From Liriodendron chinense (taxonomy: Eukaryota; Streptophyta; Magnoliopsida; Magnoliales; Magnoliaceae): a stretch of 64,000 bases of DNA. The position numbers and the translations under genes are program-made. The notes beneath the pieces were generated by a model that was not told where the DNA came from, ran no database searches, and saw only the letters and a program-made list of their open reading frames with translations. Each line of letters opens with the position of its first letter. The first letter of the stretch is position 1. Location of the stretch: positions 1,302,001 to 1,366,000 of the forward strand of contig ML058343.1 of assembly GCA_003013855.2 (NCBI GenBank), written 5' to 3'. Below are positions 44,401 through 56,315 of the stretch, in pieces.

Positions 44401-46971
44401 GGCATACCTCTCCGCATTGAAGGTTCGCCATTTTTGGCGGATCGGTTTGAAGGACAGGTCGACGTTGAGCCGGTGAACCATCACTTCAGAGTTGATTCCG
44501 GGCATGTCCTTGTGGGACCATGCGAAAACGTCGTATTTGCTTTCAGGAAAGTAATCAGATCGACTTGGACATTGCTGTCCAATTGAGACCGGATCTTAAC
44601 GACAAGTTCGGGTCGTCATCGGACACGGGGACTTCTATTATCTCCTCGGATGACGAACCACGTTCCGTCGTTTCTTCCCTAGGGTCCAGCGGAGTCATGT
44701 GTGAGATGGCGGAGATCATGTTTTTGTTTTTTCCGCGAAGGGTCAGTTCGTAGCATCGGCGAGCCTCCTGTTGATCACCTCGGACCACGCCGATTCCATC
44801 TTCGGTTTCGAATTTCATGGCCAGATGATAGATGGAGATGCCGGCTTTTAGAGCTCGGATAATGGGTCGGCCGATGATCGCGTTGTATGCCGACGGAGTG
44901 TTAACGATAAGAAAATCGACCATGATCATCTTCTGGTTTGGCTCGTCTCTTGCTGTAACTGGTAGGGTTATTTCCCCTTCAAGCATGATACAATCTCCTG
45001 TAAATCCGGTCAAAGCGGTTTTGACCGGTCTCAATCTGGATCGATCGATCTTCATTCTGTCAAATGCCGAGGCGTATATTATGTCGACCGAACTCCCAGT
45101 ATTTACCATCATCCTGTGGAGCTTTTTATTAGCCACCACCATCGACACCACTAGAGAATCGTCATGCGGATGTAGTATTCCTCCAGCATCTTCTTCAGAA
45201 AATGATAACGCACGACGAACGACCTTTAGAATTTTTGCGGGCCTGCTGATTAAATTCACCTGTAACCCCGGCTCGGATGTCCGTCCTTGACGAACATAGG
45301 ATTTACGGGCGTTGCCAGAGTCCCCGGTAGGTTGGCCCGCCGAAGATCACATGGATCTCTTCCATGGGATTGTTGTCGATCGGCTCCCTTCCTTCTTCTC
45401 GACCCGAGGATCTTTCGTCTTCGGGACGTTGGGCGATATATTCTTTGAAAAATCCTTACCGGATGAGGGTTTCTATCTGTCAGCTTCAGGTTGAAACAAT
45501 CCACTGTGTTATGACCATGATCTTTATGGTATAAACAATACTTAGATTTTGACCTTCTGTTGGGATCGATTTTTATCTTTGCTGGTCGCCCAAACATCTG
45601 TTTATTCTTCTCGGCTAGGAATACTTGCTCAATCGTCGTTTTGAGCGGGGTATATTTTTCGAATTTCGGAGCTGAAGGTTTTGCTCCTCGTAGAGTAGGA
45701 TTTGAGTTCGGCGACCTGCGATCGGGACGGTGCCTTTTGGTGCTGTTTTCCTCTTTGCGGTCTTTCCTCTTATGGGACGACCCCTGGGCGTTCACCAGTT
45801 CTTCTGCGTTTATATGTTTCGCAGCTCGATCGAGGAATTTAGCCACAGACTGAGAGGGTTGTTCCTCTACCGACCAGAGGAACTTTTCATCACGTAATCC
45901 TCCTATCATTGTGTGTAGCAGTACGTCTTGAGATAGGTTCTCCACCTGAACTGCTTCAACGTTGAATCGCGAGAGGTAATCTTTCAACGATTCGTTATCT
46001 TTTTGTTTGACCGCAGTGAGGTGCGTCAAATGCTTCATCGGGTCGGTGCTTCTGATGAACTGAGTTGCAAATGCCCTGCTCAGTTCGGTGAAAGAGGAAA
46101 TGGACTTTGGCTTTAAATTGCGGAACCAAGTCCAGGACGAACTGGTTAAGGACAACGGGAAGGCCTTACACATAATGTGCCCATTAACTCAATGGAGTTC
46201 CATTCGGACTTCAAAATTTTCGAGGTGCTCGGCTGGATCTCCTATTCCAGAGTATTGCTTGAGCTGAGGAATTTTGAAGCTTTTCGGAAGAGGCTCGCTG
46301 CGAATTTCATCGGTGAAGGGTGACTCAGACGAGTTTACTAGGACATCCGCTGCAGTTGGTGCTCGGGCACGTTGTGCTCTCTGGATATCTCCGATCCTCT
46401 CCCGAAGCTCCTTAAGCTCGGCCTCGAGAGGAGTAATATTATCGTCCGTTCGACCTTGACCTTGACTAGCTCGGGCGGAGCGTCTTTCTTCTATTTTGTG
46501 TCTTAGGTCGTTTGAGGGAAGTTCCACGGCCGATCGAAGTCTCGAGCCTGAGGCTCGGCTCGCAACTTCGTCTTCGTCGGGTCGCGGATGATTGGAGAGT
46601 GAGCATGGTGGGTGAGAGCTTTGTTGAGGTAGCTGAGGTTCAGGGTTGGTTTCGAGGATGGGTGAGGGCCGAACTAGATTGTTCAGCAAGGCTGCAATTT
46701 CGTCCAGTTTTCCGTCCACGTGCTCGAAGCGCCTATCTACCCCACCTAAACGTTCTGCAACGCCTCCAACTTGCTCTTCTAATGTAGACAGTCTGGCCCC
46801 GCGATTTCGGGACCTCTGCCGTCCACTTAGAAGATTTGGATGGCGTGACGAACTTCCGAGGTGAAGTACTGCAGTCTCATGAATGGGCCCTTCGTTTTCA
46901 GATTGTTGCTCATAGGAAGGTTCGGCATTTGCAGGAGCCTTTCCCTTCCTATTGCCTCTCCCACCAGCCAT
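44401..46971 (-). pseudogene. gag-protease region of copy B
   Basis: Gag starts at 46971 (MAGGRGNRKGKAP) and includes a predicted coiled coil, STLEEQVGGVAERLGG. A single Gly-to-stop change (GGA to TGA) at about 46187 breaks it; the frame continues at 46173 with AFPLSLTSSSWTWF and the CX2HX4HX4C knuckle (CLYHKDHGHNTVDC). A frameshift near 45500 separates it from the protease frame (44555-45259), whose active site is NTGSS instead of DTGSS, removing the catalytic Asp. Confidence 0.9.
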
Positions 46972-47023
46972 TAGTTTCTGCCTTCGGACGAGGGAGTTCG
47001 CAAATGAATATAATTGTTGCAGT

Positions 47024-47046
47024 TGTTCCCACAGACGGCGCCAATC
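47024..47046 (-). other. Primer binding site of copy B
   Basis: Minus strand GATTGGCGCCGTCTGTGGG, directly inside the right LTR. Confidence 0.85.
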
Positions 47047-47578
47047 TGTTGATGCCGAAAGTTGGTCAACAGACGAGGTGAGATAACCTTCACGCGAACT
47101 GGTGGTTGTGATTGGTCTCCGGGCAGGTATAGGGCCTGGACTTCTATGATTGATCCGCTTGTTCCTGTAAAATAAAGGAAAGCAAAGAAAGGGGGTGGCT
47201 GGGATCCAGCCGTTAGCCCTCCGATGCCTAAGTAAGTTTTTGTTTCTAGGATCGTAAAGATTCTTTTTGAATGGAATTTTTTGTGCGTACCTATAATCAA
47301 AGTATCCTCCTGTATTTATAGGCTTCTAAGGAGATTTTCTGGGCTGAGATCATGGCTAATATTCCGCCGAGAATCCAGGCGGATATCTCGGATCGTTCCG
47401 ATCTTGGAGGGATAGAGTTTGATCCCTATGCTGACGGGAATGGAGATGAGCTCGGTAATTGTTGGCTTATTATTCATCCGAACTGACTTTTCTAGCAAAA
47501 CGCTGTTCCGAGCTTATTCCTTACCTCCGAGGTATCGAGCTAAGGTCGGTTTACTATAGCAGGAATTATCCCATAACA
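47047..47578 (-). repeat. 5' LTR of copy B
   Basis: Same ends as the left LTR; minus-strand TATA box near 47310. Confidence 0.93.
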
Positions 47579-47744
47579 GGCCCCACCCACAGTAACCCCA
47601 TGATAAGGGTCGCACCGACCTTGTGTGAGGCCAGGGTCTCACGGTCACCTAATCCGCTCTGGACACCAAATCACCAAATAGGACAAAGCAAGCCTCATGA
47701 AGATGAGAGCGGCATAAGGTGAGACCCGGCCTCAACTAAGACGG

Positions 47745-48200
47745 TGTAGCCCTTACCATGGGTTACTGTGGGGCCCAACTTGATGTTTGTATTAAGAATC
47801 TATGTTGTCCATTCATTTTTACATATCATTTTATGGAATTATCCTAAAAATGAAATAGATCCAATTATTAGGTGGCCCATACCATAGGAAACAGTGTTTA
47901 TTAATCATTAATGGGCCACAAAAGTTTTAGATCAAGCTGATTTTACCTTTATCTAGGCTTATGTGACCTTATCAACAGATTGGATGGTAAATAAACACTA
48001 CAGAGAGATTGATATGTGCCCTAAAAAGTTTTTAATGGTAGGATGGTCAATCACTACATTTTCTTATGGTATGTTCCACCTGATAGTTAGATCTGTGTAA
48101 TTTTTTTTAATAATGCCCTAAAATGATCTGGGAAAACAGACGGACGGCCTGGATACATAATACATACATCAGGGGGGGCCCTACTGTAACCCAACGGTTA
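47745..48200. repeat. Foldback element
   Basis: Left boxes (CCATGGGTTACTGTGGGGCCCA, TCCATTCATTTTTACATATC) mirror right ones (GACGGACGGCCTGGATACA, GGGGGGCCCTACTGTAACCC). The outer ends are weak. Confidence 0.7.
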
Positions 48201-48848
48201 ATCTGGCAAAAAAAAAATCAGGCTAATCTACTCATCAGGTGGGCCACACTATTTAAATCAATGGACAACCAACGGTCTAACTCAACATGCAGGTGTGTCC
48301 GACCCAGTCAGCCGATCGGCCTGATACAATGGCCATCCTCATGAGCTTTCATGGTGTTGATTTCCAACACATGTGACTTGTAGGCAGGAAACACGATACG
48401 GTGAGGTACCACAAGTTTCGGTACTATTGTCTTATTACCGCACATGGTGGTCCTCGCTGATGTACGACTAGATGTTTGACACGTATTCCCGTCGTGCAGA
48501 GGCGTTTCACGTGCATGCTGGCTGTTACGTCAAGTTGATACGCGTGGGCCCCTCCACAAATACATCGCGGTGGACGGAGTGGATTAACTGATACATCACG
48601 GTGGGCCCCTCTACAAATCTGCCGGGGTCAGGACGCAATCCGCGTCCTATCCGCAATCATTGTGTCTTACTCAGGCTTTGGATCATACTGATTTTTCTAT
48701 CTTCCATCCATCCTGATCAGACACCCCTGTTGAAGGGATTTGATGACATGGTGGTCCAACAAGCAAATTATGTTTGGTCTCGCATTACAATCATTCCACA
48801 CCATACATCCATTTTTGCATATCATTTTAAGGCATAAGCCCAAAAAAA
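48201..48848. other. No gene recognised
   Basis: Fragments of foldback boxes (CACGGTGGGCCCCTC at about 48598, and ATACATCGCGGTGGACGGAG) only. Confidence 0.4.
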
Positions 48849-49348
48849 GGAAGCGGATTGCGTGTGACCCAGGGTGCCCGGCGCCGTGTGGGATCAACAG
48901 AGGTTTCCTTGTCAAATCCACTCCGTCCATATGTTTTAAAATACCACAATACGATAGGTTCTAAAAATCAAGAATATCCAATAATCAGGTGGGACACACC
49001 AACAAAACAGTAGGAACAATAACGTCCACTGTTGAAACCTTCCTGGAGCGTATCATGATGTTTATATGCCATCCAAACCGTTCATAGAATTATTACCACG
49101 CAGATAATCTGTAGGAAACAAATATCATTCTAATACAAAACTTATGTCACCGCCATGCGTTCAATCCCCACAGTTTAGTATGGTATGGCCCACCTGAGGT
49201 TTGGATTTGCCTGATTTTTAGAATCCTGTACTATTGTGGTCTTTAAAACAGATGTACTGAGTGGATTTGTCAAGGACATCTCTATGGGCCCTACAAAGCT
49301 CAGGGCACAAAGATATCTCTATGCCCGGGGTCACGGGCAATCCGCTCC
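48849..49348. mobile_element. Foldback element, subfamily with GAGATATCTCT arms
   Basis: Ends GGAAGCGGATTGCG and GGGCAATCCGCTCC. Flanks CCAAAAAAA (48840-48848) and CCAAAAAAT (49349-49357) agree at 8 of 9, although A-rich flanks make this weak alone. Confidence 0.75.
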
Positions 49349-49371
49349 CCAAAAAATAGGTACATCTAGGG

Positions 49372-49891
49372 AGAGCGGATTGCCCTGTGACCCTGGGCAC
49401 GGAGATATCTCTATAGCTGGGGCTGTGTAGGGTCCAAAGGGAAATGTTTGTGACAAATCCACTCCGTCCATCTCTTTTGGAAGACCAAGTTAGGACATTA
49501 TTCTAAAAATAATGAAGATCCAAAACTCAGGTAGGCCATACCATAAGAAACAGTGGATATTGGATACTTAACGATGAGAAAGTTTGGTATCAGGATGATA
49601 TTTTTTTTTTATAGTATATCCGAGTGTTAATAATTCTGTGAACGGTTTGGATGGCATATAAACATCATGGTCAGTTCCAGGAAGGTTTCAATGGTGGACG
49701 TTGGTGTTCCCACAATTTTGTTGGTGTGGCCCACCTTAGTTTTGAGTATCCCTGATTTTTAGAATACTGATCTACTTTTGTCTTCCAAAACAGATGGATG
49801 GAGTGGATTTGTCACGGACATCCCTTTGGACCCTACACAGCCCCGGCTACAGAGATATCTCTGTGCCCTGGGTCACGGGCAATCCACTCTC
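49372..49891. mobile_element. Foldback element, GAGATATCTCT subfamily, 9-bp flanks
   Basis: Ends AGAGCGGATTGCCC and GGGCAATCCACTCTC. Flanks CATCTAGGG (49363-49371) and CATCTTGGG (49892-49900) agree at 8 of 9. GAGATATCTCT lies near both ends. Confidence 0.8.
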
Positions 49892-49897
49892 CATCTT

Positions 49898-50789
49898 GGG
49901 AGCGAATTAGGTGCTACCCCAGGAACAACTTAGTGGGTGTTACCCCTACCGTGTGGCCCACATGGATGGTATTTGGTATATCAATGCCGTCCATCCATTT
50001 CTCCAGCCCATGTCAGGAGTTTTATGTCTGATTGGTAGGTATCCCAGCAGATTGATGCTGGGGTATATACATTCATTCATCTTATGCCTAGGTGATTATG
50101 TCACCGTTATGGATTCCCGGGTGGTATCCATCAACAGATACCGGATATGTCACCGTTCCGTATTTACTAGCCTTTTTTCTGAGTTTTCATAGTTTGGTTT
50201 GGCATGACTAGGTTATCTTTGGTACAACCTTGCAGGGTACTTTGGTACAACCTTGCAGGGTACTGGATAAGAGACATAAGGTTTACCAGATATGCAAAGG
50301 TGTGCGTTAGGGTGCCATTGGTATAAGAGACAACCTATACGTGCAAAGGCCGGGGATAGGTAGTATGTTGTCTTGCAAAAATTATGCAAATCCAAATCTC
50401 AAGTGGACCATACGACTGGAAACAGTGCTGATTGAGTGCCTACCACTAAAAATTCTAAACAGCACATCATAAGGTTTCAATAATGTTTATTTGCAATCTA
50501 AGCTCTTCATATTGTCAATAAGGTTTGGATGAAGGGAAAATTTAAAGATCAACTTGATCTAAAACTTTTGTGGCCTGCAAAATGCTTTTAATGATTATTC
50601 ATCACTCTTTCTATTTGGTATGGTCCACCCGAGATTTGGATCTTCTTATAATTTTGGATCTCATCCTAGAATTAGGCATAACAACATATGGACAGCATGG
50701 ATATACAAAAAATACTTCAAGGCAGGCCCCACACGGTAGGGGTAACACCCACTAAGGTGTTACCAGGGCAACAGCTAATTCACTCCCGT
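49898..50789. mobile_element. Foldback element with an internal insertion
   Basis: About 60 bp of near-matching inverted ends (GGGAGCGAATTAGGTGCTACCC; the right end reversed reads GGGAGTGAATTAGCTGTTGCCC). Between about 50012 and 50390 lies unrelated sequence with a direct repeat of about 22 bp (TTTGGTACAACCTTGCAGGGTAC at about 50217 and 50239). Confidence 0.75.
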
Positions 50790-51394
50790 AGATCTAAGGG
50801 TTAAGTGGACTGCATAGTGGGTATTGAACGCCCACCATTAAAAACATCATGGAAGCTGCAGAAGTTTTGGATTGAGGTGATATTGGTGTTTCCCTTTATT
50901 CTGGTATCTGCGACCTTATTAATAGGTTGGATGGAAAATAAAAATCACGGTAGGTCCTAAGAACGTTTCAATGGTAGGCATGATTATCACCGCTGCTGCA
51001 TGTGGTGTGGTCCACATGAGTTTTAGATCTGCTTCATTTTTAAGCTTACACCCTCAAATGACATGGTAAAATGGATGGACAATGTGGATGAAACCATACA
51101 TCATTGTGGGCCTCTTAAAGGCCCACCCTGTGCCGAGTTGGAATAGTACCCAATCCACATCCTAAGCCACTTCCTAAGGCCATCATGAAGAGGCTGATAT
51201 TAGGTGCGTCACATGGACATAAGCATGGCGTCGGCATGAGATTTGATTTGATGTCAGACCACCGTTGGAGATGAAAGTCCAGACAACAACTTTGAAATAT
51301 GCCTTGCGTGTACGCCTGAGATTTGATTTGATGGCCCCGATTAGAGATAAAGTCCAACCACCAACTTTCAAATATATTTTGCATGGCTGATCAG
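50790..51394. repeat. Foldback element fragment and flank
   Basis: 50800-51120 has the middle and right-arm boxes (GTGGTGTGGTCCACATGAG, AAATGGATGGACAATGTGG). 51121-51394 shows a short local repeat of TGAGATTTGATTTGATG (51237 and 51312) and no gene. Confidence 0.55.
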
Positions 51395-51905
51395 CTTAGG
51401 TGCAGCTCTTACCGTCGGCCGAACTTGGTGCATGTGCTCTATATCTATACGATCCATCCGTTTTGCCAAATCATTTTAAAGAATGAGCTCCAAAATGAAG
51501 TATATCACCATTGACTCTTAAAAACTTGTATGGATCAGCGAAGTTTTGAATCAAGCTGAAATTTTGTTTAAGAAAAGTTTTCAATCTTGCTGATATTTGT
51601 TTTTTTTTCCTCTCCATCCAGCTTATTTAACGTTATGGATAAGTTGGATGGCCAATAAACATTGTGATGGGCCTTAGGAAGTTTTTTTAACAATAGAGCA
51701 TTTAATCACCACTATTCCTATAGTATGATCCACCTGAGATTTGGATCTAATTCATTTTTGGGCTCATATCCTAAAATGATCCTGTGAAATGGATGAACAA
51801 GGTGGATATAGGAATACATCCATCAAGGTGGGCTCTACAATAAGAGCCTGCAACACCATCTTGGGTGAGGCCAGTCCGCACCTAAGTCGCTCTATAGGCC
51901 TTATC
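51395..51905. repeat. Foldback element
   Basis: Outer ends TTAGGTGCAGCTCTTACCGTC and AGTCCGCACCTAAGTCG, with mirrored boxes ATCCATCCGTTTTGCC and GAAATGGATGAACAAGG. Confidence 0.6.
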
Positions 51906-51929
51906 TGTGCTGGTAGCATGTAGTTTAAT

Positions 51930-54900
51930 CAAGTTAATCAAGTTGCGCTGCATTGTGCCTAACCAAAGTGGAGACAGTACCCTCATCTACATTAATGTTT
52001 TACTTGTATGATATCCAATCAAATCCTACCATATCATGCAGACATGAATATGCTAACAATACACATAGCTTGTAAAATATCTGGTCTTGTACAATCATAT
52101 CATACATTAAACTGCCAACAACACTTGAAAAAGGCATATGAGACATAACCTAATTTTCTTCATATGTCTTGGGATACCGCTTTAAAGAAAGCTTGAAGTG
52201 AGCCGCGTGGGGAACACTAACCGGCTTGAACTTATCCATACCATACTTTACCAACATCTTTTCAAGGTATTCGTCCTGAGATAACCATAACATACTCCTC
52301 TTTCTGTCTTTACAAATATCTATACCGAGAACCCTTTTGTAGCCTACAGATCCTTCATCTTGAATATTCCTGAAAACTGAGTCTGCAACACATCGATGAC
52401 AGATATGCTATGACCGTCAATAAGCACGTCATCGACGTATAACACCAATATGAGAAATTTTCATCACTCGGTGTCTTGAAATAGACATAATGATCGTACT
52501 CACTCTTGGAAAAGCCCTGACTCATCATTGTTAGTGCACTTTTCTATGGCATACTAGTGCACCTTGTTTGTCAATCACTTACGTTAGTGAGTCTAGTGTC
52601 GGTTGAGCCTAATGAAGACAAAGACTGAAGACTCAGATGGCCCTGCTGCATCAAGGAAGAAGGATCAGGTAAAAGTGATGCCTTGGTGCCTTAACCTTGA
52701 CCAAAACCCAACCCGTAACCTCTTTGATGACCTTGACCATCCTTGGAAAGCTCTTTGTCATCTTAGAGTGGCCCTAGGTGTCCCTGAACATCACCCAAAA
52801 CATGGCCTAAAGTGAGTGGGTTGGAATGTACGAAGTTCAGCAAACTGCTGAGCTAAACCAGGCCTGTCCGACCGGTCGGGACCGGTCGGCTGGACTGGTC
52901 CGACCGGTCAAGACCGGTCGGCCAGACCAAACAGCAAGCTGCTGTGTTTGTAGGATTCAGGTGGACCGACCGGTCGTGTCGGCTGGGCTGGTCCGACCGG
53001 TCGGACAGACCCCCATTCAGACAGTGTACTCCCTGTCTTCCCTTGGCTTTTTGGCCGACCGGTCGGGACAGGTCGTCAGAGCCGTTTTTTGCCCGTTTTA
53101 TGACCGTTGGAGCTCACTTTTCCTATATATGGATCTCGATTTTTGGGCATAGTAGAGAGGGTTTTGAGAGCCTATTCCCCACACCTTTTGTACATCATAT
53201 GAGGCCTCAAAGAAGAGGATTTTAAGTCATATCCCTTGTGTTTTAAACACAAGTGTGGGCATTCAAATGCAATCTAGAGATGACTTGATTCCTCTCTCAA
53301 ATCTAGAGGTGAGACACTATTCCATATAGGCATATCCCTTGTCCAAGACCTCTAGAAGACCCTCTAGGTGAATCTCTTAGTTAGAACAAACTACATACCT
53401 CATGTAGGAGATTCAACCATCCTCCTATCACCTTGGGCATCTCAAAGGCATCACATGCAAGGTGTTTGATCGAGTGTAGCTGCGGCATTGGCGACGCAAC
53501 GGCGACACGATCAAGGGAGCAAGGGAAGCTGATTGAAGCACAGGAGAGCGGATATCAAGCAACCCGAACCGGCGCTAAACAAGGGGCTCATCCGATAAGT
53601 AAGGTTGTCTTTATTGAGAGTCCATTTAGAGTTTGTTTGTCAAGCTCAATCTAGGGACGTTAGCCGTTCCTTGGCCCGTTTGCCGGGCCTAAACTAAGTC
53701 TCCAAGGGGGAGCCTCCGACACAGGAGTGAACGTGCGTCGGGTTGAGAGTTAGCCTATGTCCAAAACTCTGTTTGGGTTGAGAGTTAGCCTTTTGTCCAA
53801 AACTCCGGTTATGGTTGAGAGGTGAACCGGTAAAACCTCCGTGTAAAGGTCGAGAGGTGAATCTCATTTAAAACCTCCGATAGTGAATGCCGGTGTGCTC
53901 AAAGGAATTGAGTACTTGAACCGGGAGTGGAGTAGACCCAAAGTCGAACCACTATACATGCTTGTGTTTGTGATTATTTTGAGCACACTTTTATCTGAGC
54001 ATTGTTAATTTAATTGTTCAATTATGAATGCTTGATAGGAATGTATGCTAGGCACTTAAATTGGCACATCCACACACAAGATGTACTTTCACTAGGTGTA
54101 TAGACTTGAGCTCATTGATCCACTCTCATAAGTCTACACAAGTTGCATAGGTTAGGATCTTGATTAGTTGAATCACTTATTTACCTATGCATGCTTTAGA
54201 CTAGGATTGCTTATTGATTAACCATATGCTAGTCTTGTGATTGGACCCACTTAGGCTTGAAAGCCGAAGTGTTCTTGCTTACTTAGTTTAAATTGTTGAA
54301 TTGTGTAAGTAGGAGAAAAGATTTTCAAAAATGTCCTAATCACCCCCTCCTACAGGTTTAGCCATAATTCTAGTTGCTCTTACACTTCCGTATATGCATA
54401 GGGTGTCGTGTTAGACTACCCGACGCAATTTCAATCATGAAGGAATCATACTTTTTAACCACTGCATAGGCGACTGTTTGAGACCATACAACGATCTCCT
54501 CAACCTGCAAACCTTTTTCTCTATCCCTTGTACTATATAACCTTCTGGCTGCGTCATGTAAATCTGCTCTTTCAATTCCGCATGCAGGAAAGTAGTCTTT
54601 ACATCCATTTGTTTCAGCTCGAGGTCGTCTTGAGGAACCAACGTTAATACGAACCTGATAGATATTTGCTTCACAACCGACGCAAAAATCTCACTAAAGT
54701 CCATGCCTTTACGCTGAGTATACCCCTTTGGCACCAATCTAACCTTTTACCTTTCATATTTCTTACGAAAAATTCACTTACACCCAATCACTTTTCGGTT
54801 CGCAGGAAGCTTCACAAGCTCTCAAGTCTCATTTTTGTATAGAGAATCCATCTCGTCTTGCATTGCCATCTTTCACTTTTCATCATCTACATCCTATAGT

Positions 54901-56279
54901 GCCTTCTCAAAATTAGACAGATCCCCTTCATCTGTAATAAGGGCCAATGCAATGTTCAAGTCATTCCTATACCTTGCTAGTAATTTGTGATCTCTAGATG
55001 GGTTTCTTCGCACAGGTGGCTATTCCACCCGATCCTGTACCTGTCTACGTCTTAGTATCAGCCTGTGTCTCATCTCTATCAACCTGAATATCAATAACCT
55101 CTGATTTTTCTGGTTCTTTTGGCACATCCTTTCGAAACAAAGAACCGTCATCAAACTTACTATCACAACTCAGGGTGATCTTACGTGTGACAGGGTCGTA
55201 TAGTCTGTAACCACTCACTTTATCATCATAGCCAACAAAGATATATTTTATGGCCCTTTGGTCTAGTTTATCTCTCTCAATTGATAATACATGAGAGTAA
55301 GCCTCACAATCAAACACACGTAAAACTGAGTAATCTAATGACCGACCACTCCACACTTCCCTTGAAATTTTACAATCTATAGCCGTGGAAGGGGACCGAT
55401 TTATCAAGTAACAAGCCGTGTTAACGGCCTCAGTCCATAGCTTTTTGCCCAACGCAACATTACTTAACATGTACCAGGCTCTTTAAAAAAAAGTCTGGTT
55501 CATCCACTTAGCCACACCATTCTATTTTGGTGTGTGGCACACTGTGTTATGCCTTACGATACCTTCATCTTTACAATACCGATTAAACTCTCCAAAAGTA
55601 AACTCACCACTGTTATCAGTTCTCAGCACTTTCAATTCTGCCCTGTCTGATTTTCCACCATCACTTTCCAATGCCTGAAAGTAGTGAAAACATCAAATTT
55701 ATTTTTCTGAAAATAAACTCATACCTTCCTGCTATAGTCATCAATGAATGACACAAACCATGATGGCCCCCCAATAAAAACAACGGGCGACGGCCCCCAT
55801 ACATCTGAATGAACATACTCAAGTAGCAATTTACAAACATGTTTTCCAGTTTTAAACGATAGCCTAGATTGTTTATCATACATGCAATGCTCACATATAC
55901 TAAAATCTATGCTCTTAAAAACAGAAATCAAGGAACAATCATAAAGTACCTTCATGCCCCACTCTCTCATGTGGTCGAAGCGCGCATGCCATATATATAC
56001 ATACGTGAAATTCGCTGCAGCCGCTGCAACTCCACCTGATGAGACACTTCCAATCAACTTGTAAAAGTTTTCGTACCGCTGTCCCTTCATAATGACTAAG
56101 GCTCCAATTGAAACCTTGAAATACCAATCAAATCCAGCGAATATGCTCACCAAGGTGGTTCCTACAGATAAATTCAAGTTTTGCGCAACTTCTCTAGGAT
56201 TGGCGAAGACGGAATGAAGAAGCAGTGGCCACGAGAAGTAGTGGAGCTGTGATTGAGGAAGTGATAATGAATAAAGCAA
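51930..56279 (-). pseudogene. Decayed Ty1/copia pol, split by a solo LTR
   Basis: Right to left: GAG-pre-integrase (ARFDHMREWGMKV, CEHCMYDK, about 55990-55880), integrase core with YVHSDVWGP and FIDDYSRKV (about 55830-55720), and a downstream catalytic block where NGVAE has become NGVAKW after a stop (about 55530), so the catalytic Glu is lost. A 141-residue frame at 55045-55470 is the integrase C-terminal part. RT (MVPKGYTQRKGMDFSEIF, MDVKTTFLHAEL, SLYGLKQSPMQW) runs to 54439 and resumes at 52528 with MMSQGFSKSEYDHYV after the solo LTR. It ends, full of stops, near 51930. No LTR of its own was found. Confidence 0.88.
52529..54433 (+). mobile_element. Solo LTR of a copia-type element (1905 bp)
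   Basis: It starts TGTTAGTGCAC, ends GACGCAATTTCA and is flanked by ATCAT at 52524-52528 and 54434-54438. It lies inside the RT frame of the copia remnant, which becomes continuous when it is removed. A TATA-like CTATATATGG is at about 53123. Its CACCCCCTCCTACAGG stretch near the 3' end is typical of long plant copia LTRs. No internal domain remains, so LTR-LTR recombination is the likely cause. ORFs inside are not recognised. Confidence 0.92.
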
Positions 56280-56315
56280 AGGGTGAAGTCAGTGATTGAA
56301 ACCTCGGTGGAGATT

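Larger units (their letters stand above)
37949..47578 (-). mobile_element. Tat-lineage Ty3/gypsy retrotransposon, copy B (complete)
   Basis: It has two LTRs of 529 and 532 bp (11 substitutions and one small indel by eye), PBS, gag-pol, convergent antisense gene and polypurine tract, with GGCCC on both sides (37944-37948, 47579-47583). Internal sequence is very close to copy A, but the LTRs are much less alike. Several stops and frameshifts make it defective. Confidence 0.95.
37488..47660. mobile_element. Foldback element split by Tat copy B
   Basis: The left part (37488-37948) begins AGAGCGGATTAGGTG. The right part (47584-47660) ends CACCTAATCCGCTCT. Joined at GTGGGCCC|CACCC, they rebuild the usual box and a normal element of about 540 bp. 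No clear duplication of its own is seen. Confidence 0.8.

Noticed and set aside
44832..45290. 152-codon plus-strand ORF, matched at 1769-2227 on the minus strand
   Set aside because: Kept between copies only because it is antisense to the conserved protease; no independent motif.
52529..54433. Host gene exons suggested by several ORFs
   Set aside because: TG..CA ends, ATCAT duplication and the shared copy at 9161-9507 show this is an LTR.
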